In this document: one piece after another, positions 36,220 through 43,828 of the stretch
Numbering within the stretch: the first letter of the stretch is position 1
Layout of the letters: each line of letters opens with the position of its first letter
Assembly (NCBI RefSeq): GCF_004341845.1
Contig: NZ_SLVB01000005.1
Location: forward strand, 434,001-498,000
Source of the DNA: Novosphingobium sp. PhB165
GTDB taxonomy: Bacteria > Pseudomonadota > Alphaproteobacteria > Sphingomonadales > Sphingomonadaceae
Length of the DNA stretch: 64,000 nucleotides
Direction of reading: 5' to 3'
Notes under the pieces: model-generated
The model's input: the letters and a program-made list of their open reading frames with translations, nothing else
Told to the model about the DNA's origin: nothing
Databases searched by the model: none
Translations under genes and position numbers: made by a program

Positions 36220-36822
36220 ATGACCATTGCCCTGATGCCGCTGCCCTACGCGCAGGATGCGCTCGAACCGCACATCTCGGCCAAGACGCTTGAGATCCAC
36301 CACGGCGCACACCACAAGACGTACGTGGACAAGCTGAACGCCGCGATCGAAGGCACGCCGAACGCCGACAAGTCGGTGGAAGAAATCACCAAGTCGGCAT
36401 CGGGCCCGATGTTCAACAACGCCGCGCAGATCTGGAATCACGGTTTCTACTGGCACTCGATGAGCCCCAGCAAGACCGCGCCGAGCGAAGCGCTGGCCGC
36501 TGCCATCACCAAGGATTTCGGTTCGGTCGACGCGCTGCTTGAAGCGCTCTCGAACGAAGCGGTCAACCACTTCGCTTCGGGCTGGGCCTGGCTCGTGGTC
36601 GAAGGTGGCGCGCTCAAGGTCATCTCGACCCACGACGCCGGCTGCCCGATCACCACCGCTGCGGTGCCGCTGCTCACCATCGACGTGTGGGAGCATGCCT
36701 ACTACATCGACCAGATGAACAAGCGCCCGGCCTATGTGAAGGCCGTGCTTGAGAACCTGATCAACTGGGACTTCGCCAGCGAGAACTTCGCCCGCGGCAC
36801 GGCCTGGACCTACCCGGCGTAA
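36220..36822 (+). CDS. sodB: Iron/manganese superoxide dismutase
   Basis: Cytoplasmic enzyme converting superoxide to hydrogen peroxide and oxygen. 200 residues with metal ligands in the expected places: His in KTLEIHHGAHHKTYV, His in IWNHGFYWHSM, and Asp/His in DVWEHAYYIDQMNKRP. The FYWHSM and length favour the iron type. ATG 36220 follows ACAGGAAG. The 291-base upstream gap holds no gene; a GGAAC at 36153 lacks the matching -10, so an EcfG promoter is not claimed. A long hairpin follows the gene. Confidence 0.95.
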   Translation: MTIALMPLPYAQDALEPHISAKTLEIHHGAHHKTYVDKLNAAIEGTPNADKSVEEITKSASGPMFNNAAQIWNHGFYWHSMSPSKTAPSEALAAAITKDFGSVDALLEALSNEAVNHFASGWAWLVVEGGALKVISTHDAGCPITTAAVPLLTIDVWEHAYYIDQMNKRPAYVKAVLENLINWDFASENFARGTAWTYPA

Positions 36823-36851
36823 GCCGACCGGCCTGACGGCAGGTTTTACGG

Positions 36852-36884
36852 GGGCCGGATCGCCTTGAGGGCGGTCCGGCCCTT
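36852..36884 (+). terminator. Terminator-like hairpin after sodB
   Basis: GGGCCGGATCGCC (36852-36864) pairs almost perfectly with GGCGGTCCGGCCC (36870-36882); the T-run is weak. Confidence 0.6.
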
Positions 36885-36945
36885 CGCACGCCAGTCCGGC
36901 ACATAATTCCCGAACACTTACTCCCCCCGAACAAGGACTTTTCAA

Positions 36946-37812
36946 ATGGACATCGGATTCATCGGTCTCGGCGCGATGGGCAGCGCGATGGCACACAACC
37001 TGGCGAAGGCCGGGCACCGCGTGCGTGCGTGGAACCGCTCGGGCGGCGCGGTCGAGGGTGTGGAAATGGTCGCCACTCCGGCCGAGGCTTTCGCGGGCGA
37101 TGTGGTGCTGACCATGCTCTCGGAAGACGGCGCGATCCGCGACGTACTGCTGGACAGCGGCGTGCTGGACAGTGCGCCGAAGAGTGTCACGCATCTCGTC
37201 TGCTCCACGATTTCGGTCGCCTTCGCCCGCGAACTGGTGGAACGGCACGAGGCGGCGGGCGTGGGCTATCTTTCGGCCCCGGTGCTCGGACGCCCCGATG
37301 TGGCGGCGGCAGGCCAGCTCAACGTGATTCTGGGCGGACCTTCGGCATACCGCGCGGCGCTCGATCCGGTCTTCGCGGCGATTGCCGGCAAAGTCTGGGA
37401 CATGGGCGAGGATGCTGCGCGCGCGAATGCCGCCAAGATCGCCTGCAACATGATGATCACCATGGCCATCGAGGGCATGGCTGAGGCGGTCGTCCTGACC
37501 GAGGGCCTCGGCATCCCGCGTGAGGACTTCTTCGAACTTATGCTGGGCACGCTGTTCGGCTGCCGCATCTACCAGAACTATTCGGGCGCCATTGCCGAGA
37601 GCGTCTACGAGCCGGGCTTCAAGGCGGTTCTGGGCCTCAAGGACTTGAGGCTGGCGAAGGAACTGGCGGCCGAGACGGCGACGGGCACGCAAGGCCAGTT
37701 GCCGATGCTCGACGCGGTCTACGCGCGCATGGGCGAGACTGTCGATGCCGGCTACGCCGCGCGCGACTGGGCGGCGATGGCCGAACATACGATCTCGACT
37801 GCAAAGGGCTGA
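36946..37812 (+). CDS. NAD(P)-dependent beta-hydroxyacid dehydrogenase family
   Basis: A 288-residue enzyme of the 3-hydroxyisobutyrate dehydrogenase family. N-terminal Rossmann domain IGFIGLGAMGSAMAHNL, the substrate loop region YLSAPVLGRPDVAAAG, and the catalytic-lysine region with ANAAKIACNMM then GLKAVLGLKDLRLA-like residues. The substrate (a short beta-hydroxyacid, or succinic semialdehyde-like aldehyde) cannot be chosen from sequence. Single gene, 123 bases after sodB. Confidence 0.85.
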   Translation: MDIGFIGLGAMGSAMAHNLAKAGHRVRAWNRSGGAVEGVEMVATPAEAFAGDVVLTMLSEDGAIRDVLLDSGVLDSAPKSVTHLVCSTISVAFARELVERHEAAGVGYLSAPVLGRPDVAAAGQLNVILGGPSAYRAALDPVFAAIAGKVWDMGEDAARANAAKIACNMMITMAIEGMAEAVVLTEGLGIPREDFFELMLGTLFGCRIYQNYSGAIAESVYEPGFKAVLGLKDLRLAKELAAETATGTQGQLPMLDAVYARMGETVDAGYAARDWAAMAEHTISTAKG

Positions 37813-38218
37813 CGGCCCGTCTCGCGAAAAGCGGCCTGTCGGATGCCCGGCAGGTCGCGTTTCACATCGCCGGAACAGACATTTGCGGCGAAGCCGCCGT
37901 CTCCGGCAACATTACCCCAGCCGCAAGGTCCCCGAAGCGCGGGAGGCTGCCCCGAAGAGCAACATCTTTGCGCCTTTGCGCGAATCTTACTTTTCTCCCC
38001 CTCCGCGTGTCCGCGCCTCCGCGCGAACCGTTTTCTGGGACGGCATCGCGCGCTAAATGGATTCACGCGGAGGCGCGGAGACGCGGAGAAGAAAAGAAAG
38101 AAATCGCGCAAAGGCGCAAAGGCGCCAAGAGGATGTGGGCGCCGCGAAGGCGCGTGTGCCGGAGACGTCGTTTCTGCCGTCGAGTTGCCGAAGTGGAGAT
38201 GGCCTGCGGCGCAGGCTT
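37813..38218. other. Intergenic region with a long inverted repeat
   Basis: 406 bases without a gene between the dehydrogenase and ecfG1, which are convergent. Its main content is the inverted repeat at 37966-38121. The flanks show nothing else recognisable. Confidence 0.6.
37966..38121. repeat. Large inverted repeat (GCG/TTTGCGCC type)
   Basis: Left arm 37966-38028 (starting CTTTGCGCCTTTGCGCG, ending in CCGCGCCTCCGCGCGAA) and right arm 38059-38121 (ACGCGGAGGCGCGGAGACGC to GCGCAAAGGCGCAAAG) are near reverse complements, about 63 bases each around a 30-base centre. It could form a long hairpin and act as a two-way terminator. Confidence 0.8.
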
Positions 38219-38764
38219 TCAGCCGTGAGGGTTCGGCTTGGGGACCACAAGGTCCGGATCGCCCTCCAGCAGCCGGTTCAGATCCGCACGGGCGCGGGCG
38301 ACGCGGCTTTTCATCGTGCCGATCGGGCAGCCGGCGATATCGGCGGCTTCCTCGTAGCTGAAGCCCGAGGCACCCACCAGCAGCACCGCCTCGCGCCGCT
38401 CGGGCGCCAGCTTCTGCAAGGCGTTTTCCATGTCGCCGAGGTGAAGCGGGCTTTCCTGATCCGCTTCCATCACCAGCATGCGCTCCACCGTGCTCTCGTC
38501 GAGATCGGTCTGGCGGCGGCTCTTGCGCAGTTCGGACAAGTAATGGTTGCGCAGGATCGCGAAAGTCCATGCCCGCATGTTGGTGCCGGGCGTGTAGCGC
38601 TCGCGCGCGGTCCAGGCCTTGATGAGGGCCTCCTGCACAAGATCGTCGGCAAAGTCGGGCCGACCCGAAAGACCGCGGGCGAAGGCGCGCAAGTGCGGCA
38701 GCACGCCGAGCAATTCCTCGCGGAAGGCCTCTTCGGCGGGGTGGGGGCGGACGCGATCAGTCAT
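38219..38764 (-). CDS. ecfG: General stress ECF sigma factor EcfG (copy 1)
   Basis: ECF sigma factor of the alphaproteobacterial general stress response, recruiting RNA polymerase to GGAAC/CGTT promoters. 181 residues: region 2 with LPHLRAFARGL and FADDLVQEALIKAWTARERY, and region 4 with YEEAADIAGCPIGTMKSRVA. Its ATG overlaps the end of nepR by 8 bases, the standard nepR-ecfG arrangement, so sigma and anti-sigma are made together. The symmetric promoter element at 39207 lies upstream of nepR. Confidence 0.92.
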   Translation of the reverse strand: MTDRVRPHPAEEAFREELLGVLPHLRAFARGLSGRPDFADDLVQEALIKAWTARERYTPGTNMRAWTFAILRNHYLSELRKSRRQTDLDESTVERMLVMEADQESPLHLGDMENALQKLAPERREAVLLVGASGFSYEEAADIAGCPIGTMKSRVARARADLNRLLEGDPDLVVPKPNPHG

Positions 38765-38966
38765 CGTCGCTTCCGTCGAGCTTCTTGAGGAGGTCCCTGA
38801 AGCTGTCCGGAAGCGGTTCGTCGACCACGGAGTTGTACAGCTTCCTCAACCCCGTGGCCCAGCCCGGCTCGCCTTCGGCGGGCGCATGGGTTCGGGCTTC
38901 CGGAGGCATGCCGGAAGGATCCCGCCCGGGGTGTTCCGGCTCGCCTTGTGCTGGAGGCTGATTCAA
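38757..38966 (-). CDS. nepR: Anti-sigma factor NepR
   Basis: A 69-residue anti-sigma factor that holds EcfG until phosphorylated PhyR displaces it. The variable Pro/Glu-rich N-terminus is followed by the conserved core LRKLYNSVVDEPLPDSFRDL, which forms the two helices gripping the sigma factor. The start is a TTG at 38966, supported by AAAGGGAG just upstream on this strand and the lack of a suitable ATG before the core. It overlaps ecfG by 8 bases. Confidence 0.92.
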   Translation of the reverse strand: MNQPPAQGEPEHPGRDPSGMPPEARTHAPAEGEPGWATGLRKLYNSVVDEPLPDSFRDLLKKLDGSDDD

Positions 38967-39359
38967 TGCGAACTCCCTTTCGAGCTGCTCACTTGCGGGC
39001 TGACCGGGACGCGGTCAAGGCCGGCGCGGCGCCAGCCGCGCATTACAAATCGGTCACGTGGGCTAACCATCGTTGGACCGTCGATCGGGCTCGTCCGCCG
39101 AGCCCCATTCGGGCCCTCCGCTGTTTGCGTCGGGCCCGAATGGGAGTTCGCTTTCGGATGCCCGGGCGTCTTGGTGGGGTCGTGATAGGCAAGCATCGTT
39201 TTCATTGGAACAATCCGGCTCGCTCATGGTTCCCTCGCATGCGATGACCTGCCACATGTGCCCCGCCCCGCGCCTTTCCGGCTCGCCCTTTTTCCGAATT
39301 GTCCTTAGTCACCGGGATGCCTATCGCGGAGCCGAACGTGAACTTGCGGGAATTACCGG
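38967..39359. other. Divergent control region between nepR and the sensor kinase
   Basis: 393 bases. It contains the symmetric EcfG element at 39207-39233. A short open frame on the minus strand (38963-39205) is not convincing. Otherwise nothing recognisable. Confidence 0.55.
39207..39233. promoter_or_regulatory. Symmetric (two-way) EcfG-type promoter element
   Basis: GGAAC at 39207-39211, a 17-base spacer, GTTCC at 39229-39233. Read on either strand this is GGAAC-N17-GTT. It could drive nepR-ecfG leftward and the kinase rightward. The 4-base -10 is TGTT leftward and GGTT rightward, not the ideal CGTT. Confidence 0.6.
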
Positions 39360-41021
39360 GTGATTGATCAGGCTCTGCTCGACAGGGTCCAGAAGCAGGC
39401 TTGGTTCCACAAGTATCCGCGCGGCTGGCCATTCCTGCTTTTCGTGATCGCCTCGATCACGACGGCGGTGTCGGTCATGGCCATCGAACGCGCCGACCGG
39501 CAGACCCGCCGGGTCGAGCTGGACCGCAACCTGACCGAGATCGCCTCGGCGCTGGAACGCCGCGTTACCGAGAACATCGCGCTGCTGCGGGCCGGCGGGG
39601 CGCTCTTCGCCAGCCAGGAGGACGTCAGCGAGGACCAGTTCCGCGCTTTCGCCGAAGACTTGCAGGGCAAGGGCGATCTCTACGGCTCGCTGGGAATGGG
39701 CTGGGCCCCGCTGATCGGTGTGGACCACCTCTCCGAAGTGGAAGTGGCGATTCAGGAAAGCCGCGATCCCGAATGGCTGGTCCATCCCCGGCCCGATGTC
39801 GGGCAGGAGTATGTGACCCCGATCGTCTACATCGAACCGCAGGACCCGGAGAGCCGCCAGGTTCTGGCCTACGACATGTTCTCGGACCCGGTGCGGCGCG
39901 CGGCGATGGAGCGGGCGATGAAGCTCGGCAAGCCGGTGGCTTCGGGCAAAGTGCATCTGGTGCAGGATGCCGACAATCCGGACGCGGCGGGCTTTCTCAT
40001 CTACATGCCGGTGATCGTCGGCAGCGGCGAGCACCGGCAGGTCAAGGGCTTCGTCTACAGTCCATTCCGCGCGGAGACTTTCCTCACGTCCGCCGCCGAA
40101 CTCTACCGTAACGACCAGATCGACGTCGCCGTCTACGATGGCTCGGTCGCGCCCGAAAACCTGCTGGCCGAACGGCAGAGCGACGGGGTCACCGGCCCGA
40201 CGATGGAGCGGCAGATCGACGTGGGCAGCCACACCTGGGTCGTGGTCATCAGCGACCGCAAGGTCGGGCTGCTCTCCACCGCCTCACGCATCACGCTGTT
40301 CTTCGGCGCGCTGACCTCGCTGATGGTCATGGCTATCGGGCGCTTCATCACCCGCCGCGCGGCCGAGGATCGGCGCGTGCTGGAATGGCTTCAGGGGCAG
40401 GCGGCGATCCGCAATTCACTGACGCGCGAGCTGAATCACCGCGTGAAGAATACGCTCGCCAACGTGCTCTCGATCGCCGCGCTGACCCGCCGCCGCGCCA
40501 CCGATATCGAGGACTTCACCGACAGCCTCACTGCCCGTATCCGCGCGCTTTCGGCGACGCATGACTTGCTCTCGCAGTCGGACTGGCGCCATGCGGCGCT
40601 GGGCGATGTCGTGCGATCGGAACTGGCGCCTTACATGGAGGGCAGCGAGGGGCATGTCGAAATGTCCGGGCCCGATATCAAGCTGGCGCCGAACGATGCG
40701 ATGTCGCTGGGGCTGGCGATCCACGAACTGGCCACTAATGCCGCCAAGTACGGCGCGTTGACGCGGGCGGAGGGCCGTATCCACGTGCACTGGTCCATCC
40801 TTTCGTCTGAACTGGCGGAAGTCCATTGGCGCGAGGAGGGCGGTCCGCCGGTCGCCGAGCCTGCCAAGCGCGGCTTCGGGCGGGACCTGATCGAGAAGAT
40901 CGTGGCGCATGAGCTGAAGGCGGAAGTCCAGCTCCAGTTCCTGCCCGAGGGCGTGGAGTGCCGGCTCAAGGTGCCGGTGCGTTTCAATCGCGAGTTCGCG
41001 CTGCGGAGTGAGCGTCGTTAG
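39360..41021 (+). CDS. CHASE-domain HWE/HisKA_2-type sensor histidine kinase
   Basis: A 553-residue membrane sensor kinase. One N-terminal helix (about 22-42), an extracytoplasmic CHASE-type sensor domain (about 70-290, with YGSLGMGWAPLIGV and FLIYMPVI), a second helix (about 310-330), then a HisKA_2-type phosphoacceptor ELNHRVKNTLANVLSIA (His360) and an HATPase with ELATNAAKYGAL and GFGRDLIEK. In other alphaproteobacteria such kinases phosphorylate PhyR; location opposite nepR-ecfG supports that role here. The start is GTG 39360. Confidence 0.85.
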   Translation: MIDQALLDRVQKQAWFHKYPRGWPFLLFVIASITTAVSVMAIERADRQTRRVELDRNLTEIASALERRVTENIALLRAGGALFASQEDVSEDQFRAFAEDLQGKGDLYGSLGMGWAPLIGVDHLSEVEVAIQESRDPEWLVHPRPDVGQEYVTPIVYIEPQDPESRQVLAYDMFSDPVRRAAMERAMKLGKPVASGKVHLVQDADNPDAAGFLIYMPVIVGSGEHRQVKGFVYSPFRAETFLTSAAELYRNDQIDVAVYDGSVAPENLLAERQSDGVTGPTMERQIDVGSHTWVVVISDRKVGLLSTASRITLFFGALTSLMVMAIGRFITRRAAEDRRVLEWLQGQAAIRNSLTRELNHRVKNTLANVLSIAALTRRRATDIEDFTDSLTARIRALSATHDLLSQSDWRHAALGDVVRSELAPYMEGSEGHVEMSGPDIKLAPNDAMSLGLAIHELATNAAKYGALTRAEGRIHVHWSILSSELAEVHWREEGGPPVAEPAKRGFGRDLIEKIVAHELKAEVQLQFLPEGVECRLKVPVRFNREFALRSERR

Positions 41022-41393
41022 GGCGCTGGCGAACCGGCAAACTGCAATCCACCGTACAACCCGTCATCTCTAAACCCGTCATCCCCGCGAAGGCGGGGAT
41101 CCCGCTTCTGCCGTGCAGGGCGAGAGGTCGCCAAGAAAGCGGGGCCCCCGCCTTCGCGGGGGCGACGGAGTGGGGTCTGATAGCCCATCTCGATATTGAG
41201 GGATTAGTCGGACCCTGAGGTCGCATATTCAGTGCCGAATTCGTTCACCCTTCGGCGCGACGGAGAAGGTTCGGAACGCCTGTTCACGCAATTGCGCGGA
41301 GTTTCACGGGGCTCGTTCTTTCGGATTATTTCACTCTTATTTAAGTGAACGGAATGTAACCCGGCTCTGAAAGTGCATTTCAGGGGGTAAGTC
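41022..41393. other. Intergenic region before the PilZ gene
   Basis: 372 bases. It holds the REP hairpin at 41076-41168 and, near the PilZ gene, an AT-richer stretch (41320-41350) that could carry its promoter. A GGAAC at 41273 has no matching -10. Confidence 0.5.
41076..41168. repeat. REP-type inverted repeat (CCGCGAAGGCGGG family)
   Basis: Left arm CGTCATCCCCGCGAAGGCGG from 41077 and right arm ending CCGCCTTCGCGGGGGCGACG (to 41167) are imperfect reverse complements. Confidence 0.8.
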
Positions 41394-41765
41394 ATGGATT
41401 CGCGTGCCTGGGATCGGCATATCGTGGAAAAGAAGGTCGAGTGCCGCATAGGCGAGCAATCCGGCAGCGTTTTCCTCTACAACCTCTCGGTTGGCGGTGG
41501 CATGCTGGATGTCGCGCAGCTGCCGGTCGCGGTAGGCGACGTGGTTGAAGTGTCTCTCGGCGGTATCCAGAGGGCGAACGGGCTGGTCGTCTGGGCACAC
41601 GACGGCTGCGCGGGCGTGCGTTTCGATACGCCGCTCCACGAAGCCATCGTTCGCCATCTCGGCTTCAATCCGCCCGAAATCGATTTTGAGGCGCAAGCCC
41701 CGCGTGACCGGTTTGGGCGCGTGCTGCCCCCGATCGACGCGGGCGAGCGCCCGGTTCTTTACTGA
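41394..41765 (+). CDS. PilZ domain protein
   Basis: A 123-residue single-domain protein of PilZ type, a family that often binds cyclic di-GMP. The second half of the binding signature is present (LYNLSVGGGML, the NxSxGG part), followed by the beta-barrel strands VGDVVEVSLGG and GLVVWAHDGCAGVRF. The expected upstream RxxxR is absent or altered (VEKKVECRI in its place), so cyclic di-GMP binding is doubtful. It converges with phyR. Confidence 0.8.
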   Translation: MDSRAWDRHIVEKKVECRIGEQSGSVFLYNLSVGGGMLDVAQLPVAVGDVVEVSLGGIQRANGLVVWAHDGCAGVRFDTPLHEAIVRHLGFNPPEIDFEAQAPRDRFGRVLPPIDAGERPVLY

Positions 41766-41766
41766 A

Positions 41767-41845
41767 CCCCGGATTTTCACTGGGCCCCGGATTTTCACTG
41801 GGCCCCGGATTTTCACTGGGCAGCGCCTTCCGGCCGCTGCCCAGT
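41767..41845. repeat. Triple 18-bp tandem repeat joined to a hairpin
   Basis: Three perfect copies of CCCCGGATTTTCACTGGG (41767-41784, 41785-41802, 41803-41820). The last copy's ACTGGG starts an 11-bp perfect stem, ACTGGGCAGCG (41815-41825) with CGCTGCCCAGT (41835-41845), between the convergent pilZ and phyR genes; probably a shared terminator. Confidence 0.85.
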
Positions 41846-41852
41846 AAGCGGC

Positions 41853-42647
41853 TCAAGCGATCGATCGGCCCGGGGCGAAGAACAGCGCCTGGCTGATCGC
41901 CGCGCGCACGGTGGCTTCCTGGAACGGCTTGGTCACCAGATAAGTCGGTTCGGGCCGCTCGCCGGTCAGCAGGCGTTCCGGATAGGCGGTGATGAAGATC
42001 ACCGGCACGTCGCCGAAGCGCAGCAGGTCTTCCACCGCCTCGATGCCCGAGCTGCCGTCGGCCAGCTGGATATCGGCCAGCACCAGCCCGGCGGGGCTGC
42101 GTGCGAAAATCTCCACCGCCTGCGCATGCGTGGCCGCCGTGCCGACGACAGTGTGGCCCAGTTCGGTCACCAGTCCTTCAAGCTGCATCGAGATCAGCGG
42201 CTCATCCTCGATGATGAGCACCTCGGTCGTGCTTTCGCTCTCAATCTCGATCACCGCCTGCATGACCAGCGCGTCGACATCCGTCGGGGAGACGCCCAGG
42301 ATCCGGGCCGTATCCTCGCGCGAGAATTCCTCGACAGTGGTGAGCAGCAACGCCTGGCGATGCGTGGGGGCCACTTTGGCCAGCCGCGTCTGCGCGGCCT
42401 GTTCGGCGCCGTCCACGTCCAGCATCGGCGCGGGTTCGTCCACGTGGCCGGTCGCCCAGATGCGGGTGAAACCGGCGTAGAGCGCCGCGCGGCTGCGGGC
42501 GATCTCGTCGCGCAGGGTGTTGTCGGCCAGCGCGGCTTCCAGCGTGGCGCGGACATAGGCGTCGCCCGAATGCTGCGATCCGGTCAGCGCGCGGGCATAG
42601 CGACGCAGGTAAGGCAGCTGGGCTGCAATCTGGTCAGAGACGGACAT
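41853..42647 (-). CDS. phyR: General stress response regulator PhyR
   Basis: Anti-anti-sigma factor: when phosphorylated, its sigma-like half binds NepR and frees EcfG. 264 residues: an N-terminal EcfG-like domain (about 1-125, with TLEEFSREDTARILG-type region-4 residues reading TVEEFSREDTARILGVS) and a C-terminal receiver (about 138-255) with EDEP, the phosphoacceptor Asp192 in VLADIQLADG, and Thr/Lys positions in FITAYP and VTKPF. ATG 42647 follows GAGGAAT. It diverges from ecfG2 across a region with EcfG promoter elements. Confidence 0.93.
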   Translation of the reverse strand: MSVSDQIAAQLPYLRRYARALTGSQHSGDAYVRATLEAALADNTLRDEIARSRAALYAGFTRIWATGHVDEPAPMLDVDGAEQAAQTRLAKVAPTHRQALLLTTVEEFSREDTARILGVSPTDVDALVMQAVIEIESESTTEVLIIEDEPLISMQLEGLVTELGHTVVGTAATHAQAVEIFARSPAGLVLADIQLADGSSGIEAVEDLLRFGDVPVIFITAYPERLLTGERPEPTYLVTKPFQEATVRAAISQALFFAPGRSIA

Positions 42648-42809
42648 CGATATTCCTCGGCTCCTGGGAAATTGCTTCCCGTTGTCTTCATCCGGTGAAC
42701 CCGGCCTTTTCCCGCCCCGATCCATCTTCCCCCTACCTGTCTCCAGTGTCTGGCGATGGCGACGGGGCAGGGCAACCTCAAAATTTTTTCCCGTGGGTCG
42801 ACTTTGCCG

Positions 42810-42836
42810 GGAACCGACACAGTCCTTGCACGTTCC
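42810..42836. promoter_or_regulatory. Symmetric EcfG promoter element between phyR and ecfG2
   Basis: GGAAC at 42810-42814 with CGTT at 42831-42834 (16-base spacer) is a perfect rightward EcfG promoter. The same sequence ends GTTCC (42832-42836), giving GGAAC-N17-GTT leftward toward phyR. Confidence 0.7.
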
Positions 42837-43052
42837 TCCGGCATCACCACTGGCTCCCCCACCCCCCCGCAAACCGGTGGTGACCCGATCCGAAGGCCTC
42901 CGTTCACCGCAAGAAGTGAACGGAGGCCTCAATCGTTCTGGGGGCCCAAGGTTCCCACCCTCTGTGCAATTTTTCGCGTATCCCGATTCGCCGGCATTGC
43001 GCCCGCCCGAGTGGTCCATGCGATGGATCGGGACGGGGCCGGATGGTTTCCG

Positions 43053-43078
43053 GGAACTTTCCGCGAGTTGGCGGCGTT
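43053..43078 (+). promoter_or_regulatory. EcfG promoter directly before ecfG2
   Basis: GGAAC at 43053-43057, 17-base spacer, CGTT at 43075-43078. Transcription would start about 40 bases before the ATG at 43126, implying positive autoregulation or cross-regulation. Confidence 0.75.
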
Positions 43079-43125
43079 TTCTCGTCACTGATCCCAAGCG
43101 GGCGACGGACATGGAGGGTTTCGCA

Positions 43126-43812
43126 ATGGCTGTAACAACCGAAGCAGGGGCCGAAGCAAGTGCCGAAGCAGCGACGCACGGAGCGGCTGTGGCCATGACC
43201 GGAGTCGTGGCCCGGCTCGACGACCGCGAATTCAAGAATGCCCTTGCCCATGTGGCACCGCATCTGCGCGCCTTTGCGCGCGGCCTGTGCGGCTGCCGCG
43301 ACCGGGCGGACGATCTGGCGCAGGAAACGATGCTGCGCGCCTGGGCGGCGCGGGACCGTTATGCGGCCGGCACCAATTTCAAGGCGTGGACCTTCACGAT
43401 CCTGCGCAACCACTTCTACAGCGAAGCGCGCCGCGCCCGTTTCCATGGCGATTATGACGAGGTTGCCGCCGAGCGTATCCTCTGCGCCGAAGCGAGCCAG
43501 GAAAGCAGTGTCGAACTGACCGACGTGCTTCGTGCGCTGACCACCATTCCCGAAACCTATCGCGAGGCGCTGATTCTGGTGGCCGCCGGCAATCTTTCCT
43601 ACGAGGAGATCGCCCGGATCTGCGGGATTGCGCTGGGCACAGTGAAGAGCCGGATCTGCCGCGCTCGCGCCATGCTGGCAAAAGTTCTCGAATCCGGCCA
43701 GCTCCCGGACTTCCGCCACAATTTCGTTCTGACCGGAGATGCCATCGACGCATTCTTCGAAGAGCTGGTCAGGATCGCCAACGCCGACGAGAAAGCCGAA
43801 CTCGCCGCATGA
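43126..43812 (+). CDS. EcfG-type ECF sigma factor (copy 2)
   Basis: A second EcfG-like sigma factor of 228 residues. Region 2 (HLRAFARGLCGC, RADDLAQETMLRAWAARDRY) and region 4 (YEEIARICGIALGTVKSRICRARAML) closely parallel copy 1. It has an Ala/Glu-rich N-terminal extension of about 35 residues and a C-terminal extension of about 40 residues, absent from copy 1. ATG 43126 has GGAGGG at 43113-43118; ATG 43111 is less well placed. No nepR accompanies it. A receiver protein follows. Confidence 0.85.
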   Translation: MAVTTEAGAEASAEAATHGAAVAMTGVVARLDDREFKNALAHVAPHLRAFARGLCGCRDRADDLAQETMLRAWAARDRYAAGTNFKAWTFTILRNHFYSEARRARFHGDYDEVAAERILCAEASQESSVELTDVLRALTTIPETYREALILVAAGNLSYEEIARICGIALGTVKSRICRARAMLAKVLESGQLPDFRHNFVLTGDAIDAFFEELVRIANADEKAELAA

Positions 43813-43828
43813 CAAGGATTACCGTGTC

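Larger units (their letters stand above)
42648..43125. other. Divergent control region between phyR and ecfG2
   Basis: 478 bases holding two EcfG elements (42810-42836 and 43053-43078). An open frame runs through it into ecfG2, but its translation is Pro/Arg-rich and not conserved-looking, so it is treated as leader. Confidence 0.6.

Noticed and set aside
38963..39205. 80-residue minus-strand frame upstream of nepR
   Set aside because: Its ATG falls at the predicted transcription start of the symmetric EcfG element, it has no ribosome-binding site and no recognisable features. A leaderless small gene cannot be wholly excluded.
42682..43125. Extension of ecfG2 by about 148 residues
   Set aside because: It would run through two EcfG promoter elements; the Pro/Arg-rich translation is unlike any sigma factor.
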